Below, one piece after another: positions 34,830 to 46,603 of a DNA stretch of 64,000 bases; position 1 is the first letter of the stretch, and every line of letters starts with the position of its first letter. Below the pieces are notes generated by a model. That model did not search any database. It had not been told where the DNA came from and saw only the letters and a program-made list of their open reading frames with translations. Source of the DNA: Diphasiastrum complanatum (taxonomy: Eukaryota > Streptophyta > Lycopodiopsida > Lycopodiales > Lycopodiaceae); assembly GCA_029204225.1 (NCBI GenBank), contig CM055106.1, positions 44,055,003 to 44,119,002 on the forward strand, given 5' to 3'. A program made the position numbers and the translations under genes.

Positions 34830-35843
34830 TGCAAGGCCCCTAGATGAGCCAAAGTATGACGGGGAATCAGACCAAGCCAGATTCCTCGAAGATTTCGACA
34901 ACGCTTGTAAGTTTTATGGCGATAGCTCTGAAATCGAAAAAGTGAGACTGTTCCCTATGATTCTTCAAGGTGATGCCAAGGAATGGTTTTTAGACCTTAA
35001 ATGCCCAGACAATACGTCTTGGGAGACCATCACTGCAGCACTCATCAAAATGTTTAAACCCTCCAAGCTGACTCAGAGTCCTTTCTCCAATTGATGCATA
35101 TCAAGATGCGAGGCAAAGGATCAGTATGCACCTACATCGAGCGCTTCAAGCGTCTTAAAGTAGAGTGTGCCGATGATAATGTAACTGAAAAAATGGCCAT
35201 TAAACGTTTTTTTAGTCTGTTTACCCAAGGCCATCAGGAGAGAATTGACACCCGTAGACTCTTACACGATGCTAAAGGACGCAATGGATGATGCCATCCG
35301 AGAAGAAGATGAAGGTTCTGACGAGGATTACAATTATTGCGAGAAAAAGGGTAAGGGGCTAGCTAAACATGAGACTTCACATATTAAAGAATTTGCCTCA
35401 ACCAGCACAGTCGATATCCTTCAGCATCTAGAAGGTTGGCAACAGGCACACCAAGCACAAATGGAGAAGCTGACCTCAGAATTCCAAAAAATGCTAAAGG
35501 ATGTGGCCGAAAAGACCTTCCATATTAATGGAAATATATGGTGCCATGTGTTGCTCAACGCCATGCTACTAACGAGTGCCCACATGCAAGAACGTACTAT
35601 CAACAGGCACCAAGACCACTATACCATTCGTACAGAACACCTGGACCTCCGAATTACGCACCAAATTACAATCCAAATGCATCCGCGCAGAGGCCAGGAC
35701 AATACCAGCCAAGGCCAATAGGCCCAGTTTTTCATCAACCTCGATCCTCTGGTTCTATGAACCATCCTAAACCACTTTTACATTCTCAACCAGAGTCTTC
35801 TTATCCAAGGCTGCTCCCCATCCAATACAACAACCTTTTGTAG
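34830..35843 (+). pseudogene. Gypsy (Tat/Athila-like) gag, left copy
   Basis: Blocks: PLDEPKYDGESDQARFLEDF, NACKFYGDSSEIEKVRLFPM, LQGDAKEWFLDLKC and AALIKMFKPSKLTQSPFS, typical of the plant Gypsy capsid region. A shift at about 35091 leads to IKMRGKGSVCTYIERFKRLK, then another to an acidic/Gln-rich linker. A knuckle-like CVAQRHATNECPH follows at about 35545, and the frame runs on to 35843 in a Pro/Gln-rich tail. Its zinc knuckle is therefore non-canonical (CxxxxHxxxxC). Confidence 0.8.
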
Positions 35844-36639
35844 AGAGTCAACATATTGCTACATCGTCTATCACACAAGTTGATTTCGACTACATAGACC
35901 CAAAGATGTATTGTATAGAAGATACCAACGTGCCTGCTCATCAAGTTGATCCACTTGCACCTTACTAAAATTAGTAGTTTAGATGTGTCTAGGCTCATCT
36001 AGTCTTACTGATTCTTTTGTCATCCACGGATACATAGTTGCTTCCAATCCAAATAGAGTTACATCCTATCTAGCAACCATGTAAGGTCTATCTCAAACAC
36101 CATTCATAGATAAGACCGAGAATGTACCACCTGAGATCTGTGTCTTCGTTACGTCTCTATGACCAAGCAATTGATATCACACCCTGAAGCCAAGTTTTGA
36201 GCTACCGCTTGATGAATCATGAGTTTTGTGTCTAGATGATAACCCGTATGTTTTATCTGAGTGAAAGTAATCTAAGACATAGTTGTCTTATTGCATGCTA
36301 CGTAAATGTTATACGTTATCACTTGTTTTTCTTTTGTAACACTATAGTTATGGCCTCATGCCAAGTTCGATACTGGATTGCAAGAGTTTGGTCTAAGAGT
36401 GTCATGCAAATCCTTCTATAGAGTTATCTGCTACAATTTTTCATTTTTTCTCTAATTTCAAGTTTTGTCCAGTCAACTATGTCATTTGTTGCTACATGTT
36501 TGTTTGTTCTATTGTCATATGGTTTGGTGTGTTTTCTTTTGCAGCAGCACTATAGGTGATATTTCATCAACAATTTTACTCTACCTCTACAGTTGCAGTA
36601 TCACACGAATTTTCATTGGGATATATCTTTACATCTTTA

Positions 36640-37105
36640 CCAATGATTTCAAGAACTTTCAATATGAACAAAAAGAGCAGTCAAGGACTTCAACAACAAA
36701 TGCTTAGTTTGGCAACTAAACGAGCATCTTATCAGACTCCAACCATGATCTAGCAAAAGATCCATTTTCCCAACAAGATGGAATATCCGTGACAACACCA
36801 ACACCGCCATTTGCAATAAGCAGTTGGTTTTACGTAAGTGCTACAATATCCACGCTTTTCCAATTGCCTCACCATGGCAATCAACTCATCAATAAAGTGG
36901 CAGCTTGTACCAGTGAAGGGCTCTCAAGTCACATCAAAGGCAAAATCTATGTGCAAACCAACGCAGGCGACAAGTGTTCCTACCAATGCCAACAACGATG
37001 CTTCATTGGCAAAATGTACATTGAGCAGTGGTAATTATGTCTCAAGACCATACTACCGCTGTTGTACATCATCCATTTGATCGTCTGCGGAGGCCGCAAT
37101 AAGCA
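36640..37105 (+). pseudogene. Conserved second reading region of gag-only element
   Basis: Two stretches stay readable in both copies of the family: NMNKKSSQGLQQQMLSLATK (near 36660 here and 55519 in the right copy) and SSIKWQLVPVKGSQVTSKAK (near 36880 and 55740). They are in the same orientation as gag. The second frame ends about 80 codons later in RPYYRCCTSS. The match at protein level may simply reflect high DNA identity; I do not recognise either segment. Confidence 0.35.
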
Positions 37106-37734
37106 CCAGTCATCATTGAGTGAAATCCTATAGGCCTACGTAAACTGAAGGACTCTCAACTCAATCAGAGATTGAAGCTATGAGCGCACAACCTCAATGA
37201 CAAAGCTATTTTCAAAGGTGAGCAATGATGATTCCGTGGAGAATTGTACAAAAAGCATTGGTTATATTATGGAGAGATATGGAAAACCACAAAATACTTA
37301 TCTCATTCCGTTTTTCCATCCATTCATTCCCTCATATTCCACCATATGGTAAATCTTCAAACTTCATCTCACTTCTCCCATCCTTGTTTCAAGACCTCAT
37401 TTCCACCCGATGGATCGATCTGAACTTGCTCTAGGTTATGAATTGAAACACTTTGTAAAGCAAACAACTCTACGACATCTGCGGCAGACCACTGATGCTA
37501 TTTAAAAGCTCCAAGAGAATAAAACAAGAATGATAGAGGCTCTCACCAATAAAATGCCTGTGAAAACTAAATCTATCAAGATTCAAAAGGTTGTTGATTT
37601 CTTGCATGAAATGCAAGAAATGTTCCAATTAGCACATGAAAGTTTTTGTAGTGTTCAATATATAGCTAAGAACTATGATGATTGTAAGAGATCTCCTAGA
37701 GATTTTAAAGTTGAGGACTAGTTAGACCTTAGAA

Positions 37735-38080
37735 TTCCAAAAACTTCTAGGACTATGCATACTGAAAAGCATTATAAGTTGTCCACTGTGGACCATTTCA
37801 CATTGTAAAGATAATTTATTCTTTGTATTATGAACTTGATAATAAAAACAAATCTATTGTTCATCTAGTTTTTCATGTAAGCGGGTTGAAATTAAATTTA
37901 TATAAAAATGATACAGTTGGATCTGATGAAAATTTCACCCATTTAGAAAAAATTTCACTCAGTGTACTTTGGAACTACAGAACGTACTCAGAACCAAAAA
38001 TAAATATTGATCTCCAAGTATTTGATTTGGGTGAAAGAGTCAAAATGAGGATGATTCGTGGGAAAGAGTTAAAAGCATAA
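37735..38080 (+). pseudogene. Gypsy pol C-terminal remnant
   Basis: The frame from about 37790 reads PFHIVKIIYSLYYELDNKNK, then VHLVFHVSGLKLNL and a segment with EPKINIDLQVFDLGERVKM. It matches in order the GPF.I...Y.L.LP...IHPVFHVS.LK block and the EPE.ILD...R segment that follow the integrase core of Gypsy elements. It is isolated, about 100 codons long, and no integrase core lies upstream. Confidence 0.55.
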
Positions 38081-39800
38081 AGAAGAATTTCACTAAGTTT
38101 CATTTCTGAAGGAAAAAAGAATGTTATGTCCACGATTTGTACTAAGGATTGAGAACAGTCCTTTATATGGATATCTACCACTCTAGTGTTCAAGATTACT
38201 ATTTATGTCTCAACATTTCAAACTAGACCAAAAATGTAAATAGTGACCTTGAGATTTTTGGCTTGTGGAGTGATACATGGTTTTTGATGGCTATCTGCAT
38301 GCAAAGGAGTATCAATAGTAACTATTTTTGAGTTTATTAAAGGATTAAGATTTTGGAAAGAATATATCTATGCTTCAAGGGTTTATATATACCTACAAAA
38401 ACTCCTCCTACTACACTTCCAAATTTCAATTTTTAGTTATCAGAAACTTCTCATCTCTTGTATTCATACATCATGACTTGGAGGGTGAAGCTATCAAGGA
38501 TTGATCTTAAGTTTCTCTTTAATTGAGTGGTTTGGCTCCACAATTATCCTTTTTAGTGTTTGCAATAAGATCTTAAGGATCTACATAAGGCGAGAACAAT
38601 GAAGAGGAGGAAGATGTCATAGAAGAGCCTCCAAATAAAGCTAGTAGGATCACACAATAGATATTACTGAGTGCTCAAAGTAGATAGTAAAGATTAGATG
38701 CTAGAGTACTTAGCATGATACATGATAGATTCTTGAAGCTATACACTTTCTACTTACTATCTGTGCAAATGAACAGTGACTCGCGAGCACATGTCAAAGT
38801 CCAATGAGCACGAGACTTGAGTGATTGAGTCAAGAACTTATGTGTCTTATCATTGATCAATCACCATTGTCAGTGTTAATATATTATATTAGATTTGAGT
38901 TTTTATTATTCAATTGTAACTTGTTAATGTGCATATTGCATTGTGCATTGTCACTTGTGTATGTTACATGTAGCATTGCGTAGTTGACTGTTGCAAGTAT
39001 CATAATATTTTGATTTGTTGCTATGTCATATCCACCATATAATTAGCCAATGAACTTGATAATTACAATCTAAATATAATCATGGAGCTAAAATAGAATA
39101 GTCAATAAGATATTTAATAAAATGGCTTGAACAACCCCGCTATATTTGTAAATTAAGTAAGGCCCTATTTAGTCAAATAAGATCCCAAAATCATATTAGA
39201 AATACAAAAGATTGTTATAAATAGCTTATATTGTGCTAATTTGGAAAAAATTCTACTTTGTTTAACTTTGAACTTTATGTGTTCTTGGAGTTTCTCTTTA
39301 AGAGGTATAGCTTATGCGAATGAATGGTCCATGTGCCTAGAATCACATGGGAGCTTGATCATGCTCTAGTTTTAGGCTTTGATGTATTGAATAATCAATG
39401 ATAACGATGAATCTCACATTTCTTTGTCATATTTGCTGAAAGTTTCTCTAATTTGTCTAGTTTCTTTATTTTCTTTATTTTCTCGCTAGTTTCTTCATTT
39501 TGTTGGTTTCATTCAAGGGTTTGCTCAATTGGTTAGCTTGGCATCCAAAGTTTCTTTAGTCCCAAGTTCCTTGGAAACCAAGATGCATTTTGTTGGTTTC
39601 ACCATGCTAATTCAATGATAAGAATGGATTAGATGTTTGGATGCTAATTTTGACACATGATATGCTAAAACATTTTTAATTTATAAATTCATGACAAAAA
39701 TGGTCATTCATGAATCTTGGAAGCTGGAAGTCCAAAGTTGAAATTTGTTAATATCAATTTTCAAACAATCCTCAGTCTAAAGTCTAGTGATCGGTAAGTG
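38081..39800. other. No recognisable gene
   Basis: AT-rich sequence with no coherent open frame. TTTTGTTGGTTTCA occurs twice (about 39499 and 39588), and a TTTCTTTATT-type short repetition lies near 39460-39490. No element ends were found until the hairpin at 39807. Confidence 0.55.
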
Positions 39801-39836
39801 CCCATTGCCCCCTCATCGACGGGCACAACCAACTAG
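39801..39836 (+). other. Helitron-like 3' end upstream of the array
   Basis: GCCCCCTCATCGACGGGC can form an imperfect hairpin, followed by ACAACCAA and CTAG at 39833-39836 with T next. It is a diverged relative of the 3' ends at 43620-43648 and 44452-44480. Its own 5' end was not found. Confidence 0.5.
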
Positions 39837-40183
39837 TGTATATATCTATATATATATTTAAACTTATGTACAGTTTTGCGCATGTGTATGGGTGCACCCA
39901 TGCATCCTCCTCCTCTCACCCATGCATGAGCTTTTTCTAACTAAAAAACTTGGTAAGGAGGATGCATGTATGGGGAAAAGGATGTTGGCCCTCTTCCCCA
40001 TGTATCCATGCATATTGGCCACCTAAGTCAGTTCAAAACACGTCCCTTCAAAACACAACCACACGTCCCTTCAAAACACGACCACCTTTCCACTAATGAG
40101 TAACGGAACGGACTCTCTCTCTCTCTTTATTAGCCACCTTTCCATTAATCCATAACGGTCGTCTCTCCCTCTCTTTTTCTTTG

Positions 40184-40453
<270 letters not shown>

Positions 40454-40494
40454 TGTTGTGTTGTGTGAATTCGTACTGGCAGGCGCTTTGTTGA

Positions 40495-40605
40495 TCGCAA
40501 CTGGCAAGAAATGTTGAAGATCGCGACCTGCATGCTATCAGAAGCTTGAGAAGAGCTTGCTATCGGAACCTTGAGCCGTGAGCCTGCTATCACAACTGTC
40601 AGGCA
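40495..40605 (-). repeat. Left arm of inverted repeat
   Basis: The reverse complement matches 43065-43185: both read GGCTCACG.CTCAAGGTT, then CTTCTGATAGCATGCAG and CGCGATCTTCAACA. Both arms lie next to CT/GA arrays. On the coding-like strand both give a similar peptide (GSRLKV, SSS..ASDSMQ.AIFN), with a few differences. Confidence 0.85.
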
Positions 40606-41121
40606 GAGCTAAAGAATCACACCACCATCACCATCATAAGGTGTGTTTGTTAATCAATGACGTCCAATTTGCAAATCAACACCTTATATGTTTGTAGATC
40701 AGCGACGCCCAGTTTGTACATTAGTTTACTATCATGATAACTACAACATTTTAGACATCCTTTTTTAAACTTAGAGCTAGCGCTCATAAGAAGATTGTAG
40801 TACCCCCGCCAACAAACACCAAAGCTCCTTCTCTCTCAAAGATCCTCTGTCCACCCAGCGAGCTATTAAAACAACTTCACAGGCCAACGAGCTTTTACCA
40901 TCTCTGGATTCATAGCATTATATACTTTCTAGCTTTCTAGCTGATGCTGCCAGTCTCTCTCTCTCTCTTTCGAGCATAGTTTAGAGATGACAACATAACT
41001 TCCTAAATTCTGCAGGCAAAACAATGCAGGCTTAATATGATAATTTATTGAAAAGTAAGTAAGAAGAGGCTATGTTTGTGTTTGAAAATGAGACGACACG
41101 TGAAGCAGCTAGATTTTGATT

Positions 41122-41272
41122 ATGGCAAATCCCTTGATAGAACTAACTGCCAGAGGGAAGAGCGTAGATAGCGATGCTGCCTGGAAATTGTTTGTGCTCC
41201 ATAAGGATGAGCGTAAGCTCTCTCTCTGGAGCATCAGCAATGCGCTGTGATGGGTTGTGAAGATCAGCGAGC
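41122..41272 (+). repeat. Gene-like fragment, first copy of duplication
   Basis: A 42-codon frame (41122-41250) starts MANPLIELTARGKSVDSDAA and ends in KLSLWSISNAL before a stop. The 100 bp from 41170 recur at 41749-41848 with few differences. It looks like a captured exon, which Helitrons are known to carry, but I do not recognise the protein. Confidence 0.4.
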
Positions 41273-41747
41273 CAGTCTGCCAGTCTGTAACATCCTATAA
41301 CACCATCAAACAGGCCTCCTACAAACAATGCCGCTATTGGTACTTCTGCAACTTTGCATTTGGACTCGCATTCTCACGGTTCCTCTCTCTCTCTCTCACT
41401 CATAGTTCTCACGAATCTCTCTCTCTCTCTCTCCCACTCATGGTTCTCACGAATCTCTCTCTCTCTCTCTTGGATGTTGTCAGTTCTCACGGTCCCTCTC
41501 TCTCACTCACTCACGGTTCTCACGAACCCATATCTCTCTCGGATTACGGCCCCTCCAGTCACCCATCTCTCTCTCACGAACCGCTTGCGGCCCCTCCCTT
41601 CATCTCTCTCTCGGATTGCAGCCCCTCCAGTCACCCATCTCTCTCTCTCACGACCCGCTTGCGGCCCCTCCCTTCATGGTGTTTGTTGCCCCTCCATTCT
41701 CTCACTCACTCACGGTTCTCACAGGCACATGTTGACCCCTCCGAGCG

Positions 41748-41850
41748 ATGCTGCCTGGAAATTGTTTGTGCTCCATAAGGATGAGCATAAGCTCTCTCTC
41801 TGGAGCGTCAGCAATGCGCTATGATGGGTTGTGAAGATCAGCGAGCTCCT
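41748..41850 (+). repeat. Gene-like fragment, second copy
   Basis: Repeats GATGCTGCCTGGAAATTGTT and the following 80 bp of the first copy, 577 bp further on. The intervening sequence is rich in CT runs and in CACTCACGGTTCTCACG units. Confidence 0.85.
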
Positions 41851-42275
41851 ATAGAACCACCTCTTCTAGCCACCATCAAACACCAAAGCTTGTGGGGATG
41901 TTTGCGGCCCCTCCACTAAGGACCGCATAGGGGCCATCTCACGGTTGTTTCGCATTTAGGCCATCTCACGTAGCTCTCTCTCTCTCTCTCTCCGCCTGTG
42001 GGTGTCTTTATCTCTCTTTGTCTTACACCGCAGAGGACCGCATTTCACCGCACATCTCTCTCTCTCTCTTTGTCTGCGGTTGTGGGGGTGTTTGCGGCCC
42101 CTCCCTTCATCCCGCAATTCACCTGCATAGGGACCGCATAGGGGCCATCTTACGGTTTAGGGTGCCTGCGGGTGTCTCTCTCTCTCTCTCACTTACACTG
42201 CTAAGGACCACATTTAGGCCTCTCACGAAGCTCTCTCTCTCTGTGCCTGCAGGTCTCTCTCTCTCTCTACTTGTG

Positions 42276-42278
<3 letters not shown>

Positions 42279-42350
<72 letters not shown>
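42279..42350 (+). repeat. (CT)n microsatellite, 72 bp
   Basis: Perfect CT run followed by CACCGCAGAGGACCGCATTT, a phrase that also occurs near 42030, again just ahead of a short CT run. Confidence 0.98.
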
Positions 42351-42354
<4 letters not shown>

Positions 42355-42773
42355 GCAGAGGACCGCATTTCACCGCACATCTCTCTCTCTCTCTGCCTGC
42401 GGTTCTGAGACCCCTCCCTTTTGAGACCGCACATCTCTCTCTCTCTGTCTGTGGTTCATCGGACCCCTCCCTTCTGCCCCTTTGACCCTCACGGTTCTCA
42501 CGGTTCCCCCTCCGTTCAGCCCTCCCCTCCTCAAAGGACCGCAAATTCAATGATGTCGTTCACATACGAAGAGAGTCACTTACAGTCGTTTACGGACGCA
42601 TTTAGGCCGCATAGGGACCACATTTCTCTCAGATTGTTGGATCGCTCTCTCTTGCTTGCTGGATCTAAATTTCTCTCTCTTTCGGATTATCCCTGCTCCA
42701 GAGCTCTCTCTCTCTCTCTCTTGCTCACTCGATCTAGAGCTCTCTCTCTCACACACTCGGATGCTCTCTCTCT

Positions 42774-43045
<272 letters not shown>

Positions 43046-43064
43046 GGACGGTTCTCACGGTTAC

Positions 43065-43185
43065 TCAATTTCCAAATCGTCGGCTCACGACTCAAGGTTT
43101 CGATAGTAGGCTCTTCTCCTCACGCTTCTGATAGCATGCAGTTCGCGATCTTCAACAGCTCTTGCTAGTTGCGATCAAACGGTTC
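43065..43185 (+). repeat. Right arm of inverted repeat
   Basis: Inverse partner of 40495-40605, lying between two CT arrays. The arms are about 2.5 kb apart. Confidence 0.85.
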
Positions 43186-43193
43186 TGACAGTT

Positions 43194-43201
<8 letters not shown>

Positions 43202-43247
<46 letters not shown>
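43202..43247 (+). repeat. (CT)n microsatellite, 46 bp
   Basis: Perfect CT run followed by CACCGCTAAGGACCGCATTT. Confidence 0.98.
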
Positions 43248-43250
<3 letters not shown>

Positions 43251-43364
43251 GCTAAGGACCGCATTTCACCGCACCCACTCACTCACGGTTCTCTCCCTCT
43301 CTCTCACTCACTCACTCACTCACGGTTCTCACGGTTTTCACGATGCTCAATCTATCTCGGATGC

Positions 43365-43525
43365 ATAGGGACCGCAATTATACATATATCATTGGCCACA
43401 TAGGGACCGCAATTAGGCAAGGGACCGCAATTAGGTCGCAAAGGGACCGCAATTAGGCCTCAAAGGGACCGCATTTAGGCCGCATAAGGACCGCTGCGTA
43501 AGGACCACAATTAGGCCGCATAGGG
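43365..43525 (+). repeat. AGGGACCGCAATTAGG minisatellite
   Basis: Seven to nine degenerate units of 17-25 bp, consensus CATAGGGACCGCAATTAGGC, lie near the 3' end of element 1. Related single units occur at about 41925 and 42128. Confidence 0.88.
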
Positions 43526-43648
43526 ACCACAGCCACCTAGATCGGAAAACCAGCATCCGTCAAAGACATGACATATTGGAGTTCCAAATCATCGACCGTC
43601 ACCTAGATCGACCTCCATTGCCCGTCAACGACGGGCAGTCTTTACTAG

Positions 43649-44480
43649 TCTATATATATATATATTTAAACTTATGTACACTTTTGCGCATGTGTATGGG
43701 TGCACCCATGCATCCTCCTCCTCTCACCCATGCATGAGCTTTTTGTAACTGAAAAACTTGGGGAGGAGGATGCATGTATGGGGAAAAGGATGCATGTATG
43801 AGGAAAGTGCATATCTCCATACATTTGCACATTGTGTGCATTGGGGGGTGGGCCCCAAAAAGATTCCCCAGCCCTCCCTCCCAATTACTAAATTCAAATA
43901 TCTTTCTCTAAATTCAAATATTTGAAGTTTAAAGTTAAGGTTTTATTTTCTTCACACACTTCAATGTGCTTTAAACTTTAGCCAATAATCTTTATTACAT
44001 GGCTTTCTTATTTATTTTGAATTACAAAAGTTTTACCCATAAATCATGAACATAAAAAATTCTTCACTACCTAAAATTGCTTCTTCTTTTTTCAATCCTT
44101 CAAATCTCTATCTTGGCCCACCATTTTCATGAATGTTTAACCACAAGCCCAAACTCACTATCTTTAACTCCAAATAATCAAATTTTTCCAAAGACTCGAA
44201 TTTTTCCAAAGGATTGAAGGACCCTTTGTACTGTAAAGTCGAATTTTTCAAAAGACTCGAATTTTTCGAAAGACTCGATTTTATTTTCCAACGATTAGAA
44301 TTTTCCCGAAGACTCGAATTTTTCCGAAGGCTCAAAATTTTCTGAAGGCTCAAATTTTTCCAAAGACTCGAATGTTTGATATTCGAGATGCGAGATGTGC
44401 AAGATTGGCCATCATCCAAATCATCGGCCGCCACCTAGATCGGCCTCCATTGCCCGTCAACGACGAGCACTCTTTGCTAG
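43649..44480 (+). mobile_element. Helitron-like element 2, 832 bp
   Basis: TC at 43649-43650 directly follows the CTAG of element 1, so the two are joined head to tail. The 5' end repeats the first 165 bp of element 1, including CATGCATCCTCCTCC and, 45 bp later, its inverse GGAGGAGGATGCATG. The 3' end has GCCCGTCAACGACGAGC (44452-44468) and CTAG (44477-44480) followed by T. One base weakens the hairpin. Confidence 0.65.
44170..44372 (+). repeat. GAATTTTTCCAAAGACTC minisatellite
   Basis: Eight to ten degenerate copies of an 18-19-bp unit, interrupted once by about 40 bp. It lies inside Helitron-like element 2. Confidence 0.88.
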
Positions 44481-44712
44481 TATATATATAAATATATTAA
44501 GGATGAGGGTCCGGGCCGGATTGCCCGCGTCTGTGTCCGCGTCCGGACCTAGACACGTCCAAGGGGTCCAATTTTTTTTTTTCTGATTTAAAAAAAGAAG
44601 AAGATGCGTCTGGGGGTCCGAACGAGTCTGGACGCACGCATCCGGAGGTCCGGACGCCAAAAAAAAAAATTAAATCGGACACGTCCGCCATCCGCTTCCT
44701 TAAATATATATA
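44481..44712. mobile_element. MITE-like inverted repeat between elements 2 and 3
   Basis: ATATATTAAGGATG at the left edge and its approximate inverse CGCTTCCTTAAATATATAT at the right edge enclose about 190 bp with several internal inverse GTCCGGAC-type words. Size and palindromic structure suggest a MITE. Target duplication cannot be told from the surrounding TA-rich sequence. Confidence 0.45.
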
Positions 44713-45118
44713 TCTATATATATATTTAAACGTATGTACACTTTTGCACATTGTGTATGGGTGCACCCATGCATCCTCCTCCCCTCACCCATGCATGAGC
44801 TTTTTCTAACTAAAAACCTTGGGGAGGAGGATGCATGTATGGGAAAAAGGGTGCATGGCCCTCCTCCTCATGCATGCATCTAAGCGGCCCACTCCAAATT
44901 GAAATTATCTTTTACCAACACACATAGTGTCTTGTAGTGCATGTACATACTTTCATGGTGAAAGGTGTTAAACAAACAAGACTTTCATTACTAAAAATTT
45001 GAAAGGTGCTCTAAGGATTTTTTGAATTATCAGATTTTCCACGAGAAAGCTTAAAATAAAAATGCATTTTTATAAAGGAAAAATGGTGCTGGGAAGGTTT
45101 CAAAACACAGGCCTGGTG

Positions 45119-45120
<2 letters not shown>

Positions 45121-45177
<57 letters not shown>
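45121..45177 (+). repeat. (CT)n microsatellite, 57 bp
   Basis: Perfect CT run inside Helitron-like element 3. Confidence 0.98.
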
Positions 45178-45180
<3 letters not shown>

Positions 45181-45189
45181 TAGTTGCAC

Positions 45190-46035
45190 TCAAGCTTGCA
45201 TGGCAAACCTACGTGGTGTATAGCTTAGTTAGTTTGCCACACAAGCCTATGTCAAGCCTATGTGACAGATTGCAACATGCCTACATGGCAGACATCAAGC
45301 CTATGTCATGCCTATATGACCTGCCACACAAGACTATGATAGGCCTACGTGGCTTGCCCTATGGCAAGTCCCAAGCATGCCTAGTGGCTTGCCATGTGGC
45401 GACTTGTGAGCCCCAACTCTCTCTCTCTCTCTAGGTCCACTCAGGCCTACATAGCAGAGCTTGGTTGGCTTGCCACACAAGCCTATGGCAAGCCTATGTG
45501 GTAGCTTGCAACATGCTTGCATGGCAGACATCAGACCTATGCCATGCCTATGTGGCCTGCCATGCAAGCCTATGGTAGGCCTGTGCAGTAACTTTCGAGC
45601 CCACCTATATCTCTCTCTCTAGGTCCAGTCAAACCTTCGTGGCAGAGTCTGGTTAGCTTGCCATACAAGCCTATGGTAGGCCTACATGCTTGCCACATGG
45701 CAAACCTCAAACCTCATGCAAGCCTGGGGTTAGCCATGTGGTAGACCTATGTGGCTTGCCACGTGGCAGTGTGCGACCGACTTAGCAGATAGCAGACCAC
45801 GTAGGCATAGCCTGGCTTGCCAACCTATGATGGGCCTACATGGATTGCCACATGGCTAACCCCAAGCCTGCAAGATTTGCCACGTGGTAGCCATACATGA
45901 CTTGCCACATGGCAACCTATGACAGACTTGGTAGATAGCAGGCCTATGTGGCCTGTTACACAAGCCTATGGTAGGCCATGTGGCAAGCCACACAAGCTTA
46001 TGGTAGGCCTATATGGCATGCTACACAACCTCATC
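45190..46035 (+). repeat. Degenerate GCCTATGTGGCTTGCCACATGG repeat field
   Basis: Words such as AAGCCTATGG, TAGGCCTA.GTGGC and TTGCCACATGGCAA recur dozens of times at irregular spacing over 850 bp. Many are near-palindromes (TTGCCACATGGCAA). Higher-order spacing is loose: AGGTCCACTC and AGGTCCAGTC mark block starts at about 45434 and 45620, each after CTCTCTCT. Confidence 0.85.
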
Positions 46036-46603
46036 GAGCCAGAAATTGGTTGGATTCAGTGAAAAATGGTCAGAACTTCGGACGGGAGGTGTCCACAGAT
46101 TCGTGGGCTCGACATGAACCGACAGGTTCATTTGCAGTTCAATTCTGACGCCGTTTGTCTGAAAACGCCCTATCTGCGGGGGGGAATGCCACTAAATGGA
46201 CTACTTTCCAACGTTCTCAAGAATTCGTCCAATGTCACCGAACGGAGTCTGTTTTTCAGACCATTTATTTCGTCCTGTGCTACACACCGAGATGAACCCA
46301 CAGGATTAAATCGGGCTCGAAACGGTTCAGTACTCACAGCAAACCATATAAATCCTCCTCCATCTCTCCTTTCTTTGCTAAGATGTTTCAAAGCGTAGGT
46401 TATACAAATGTTCGATTTTGCATTTATCCTCTATGATAAATCTTTCAAGGTGGATTACTATCCCCTAGACCTTGGCTTAATTCTTTAAATGGAATGTTAT
46501 ATATTCGAGATGCGAGATGTGCGAGATCAGCCATCATCCAAATCATCGGCCGCCACCTAGATCGGCCTCCATTGCCCGTCAACGACGACTTCTTGGATTC
46601 TAG

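Larger units (their letters stand above)
34781..37550 (+). mobile_element. Gag-only Gypsy-type element, left copy
   Basis: About 2.7 kb that match the right copy at 54.2-56.4 kb along most of their length. It has a gag region but no protease, RT or integrase. Downstream of gag the two copies share more than 1.5 kb of sequence with small in-frame conserved stretches. This fits a non-autonomous derivative of the kind called TR-GAG. LTRs of this copy were not identified, so the end points are approximate. Confidence 0.65.
44713..46603 (+). mobile_element. Helitron-like element 3, decayed 3' end
   Basis: The 5' end TCTATATATATATATTTAAAC at 44713 matches elements 1 and 2. Near the right end, 46497-46588 repeats the last 90 bp of element 2 (GAGATGCGAGATGTGC...GCCCGTCAACGACGA), but the hairpin arm is broken and CTAG lies at 46600-46603 before C. 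The interior holds a CT array, a degenerate repeat and a 110-codon frame (46066-46398) without recognised motifs. Confidence 0.6.

Noticed and set aside
46066-46398. 110-codon frame on the plus strand
   Set aside because: An open frame exists on the opposite strand over the same stretch too, and neither shows a motif; a GGGGGGG run lies inside. Probably LTR-like or random sequence.
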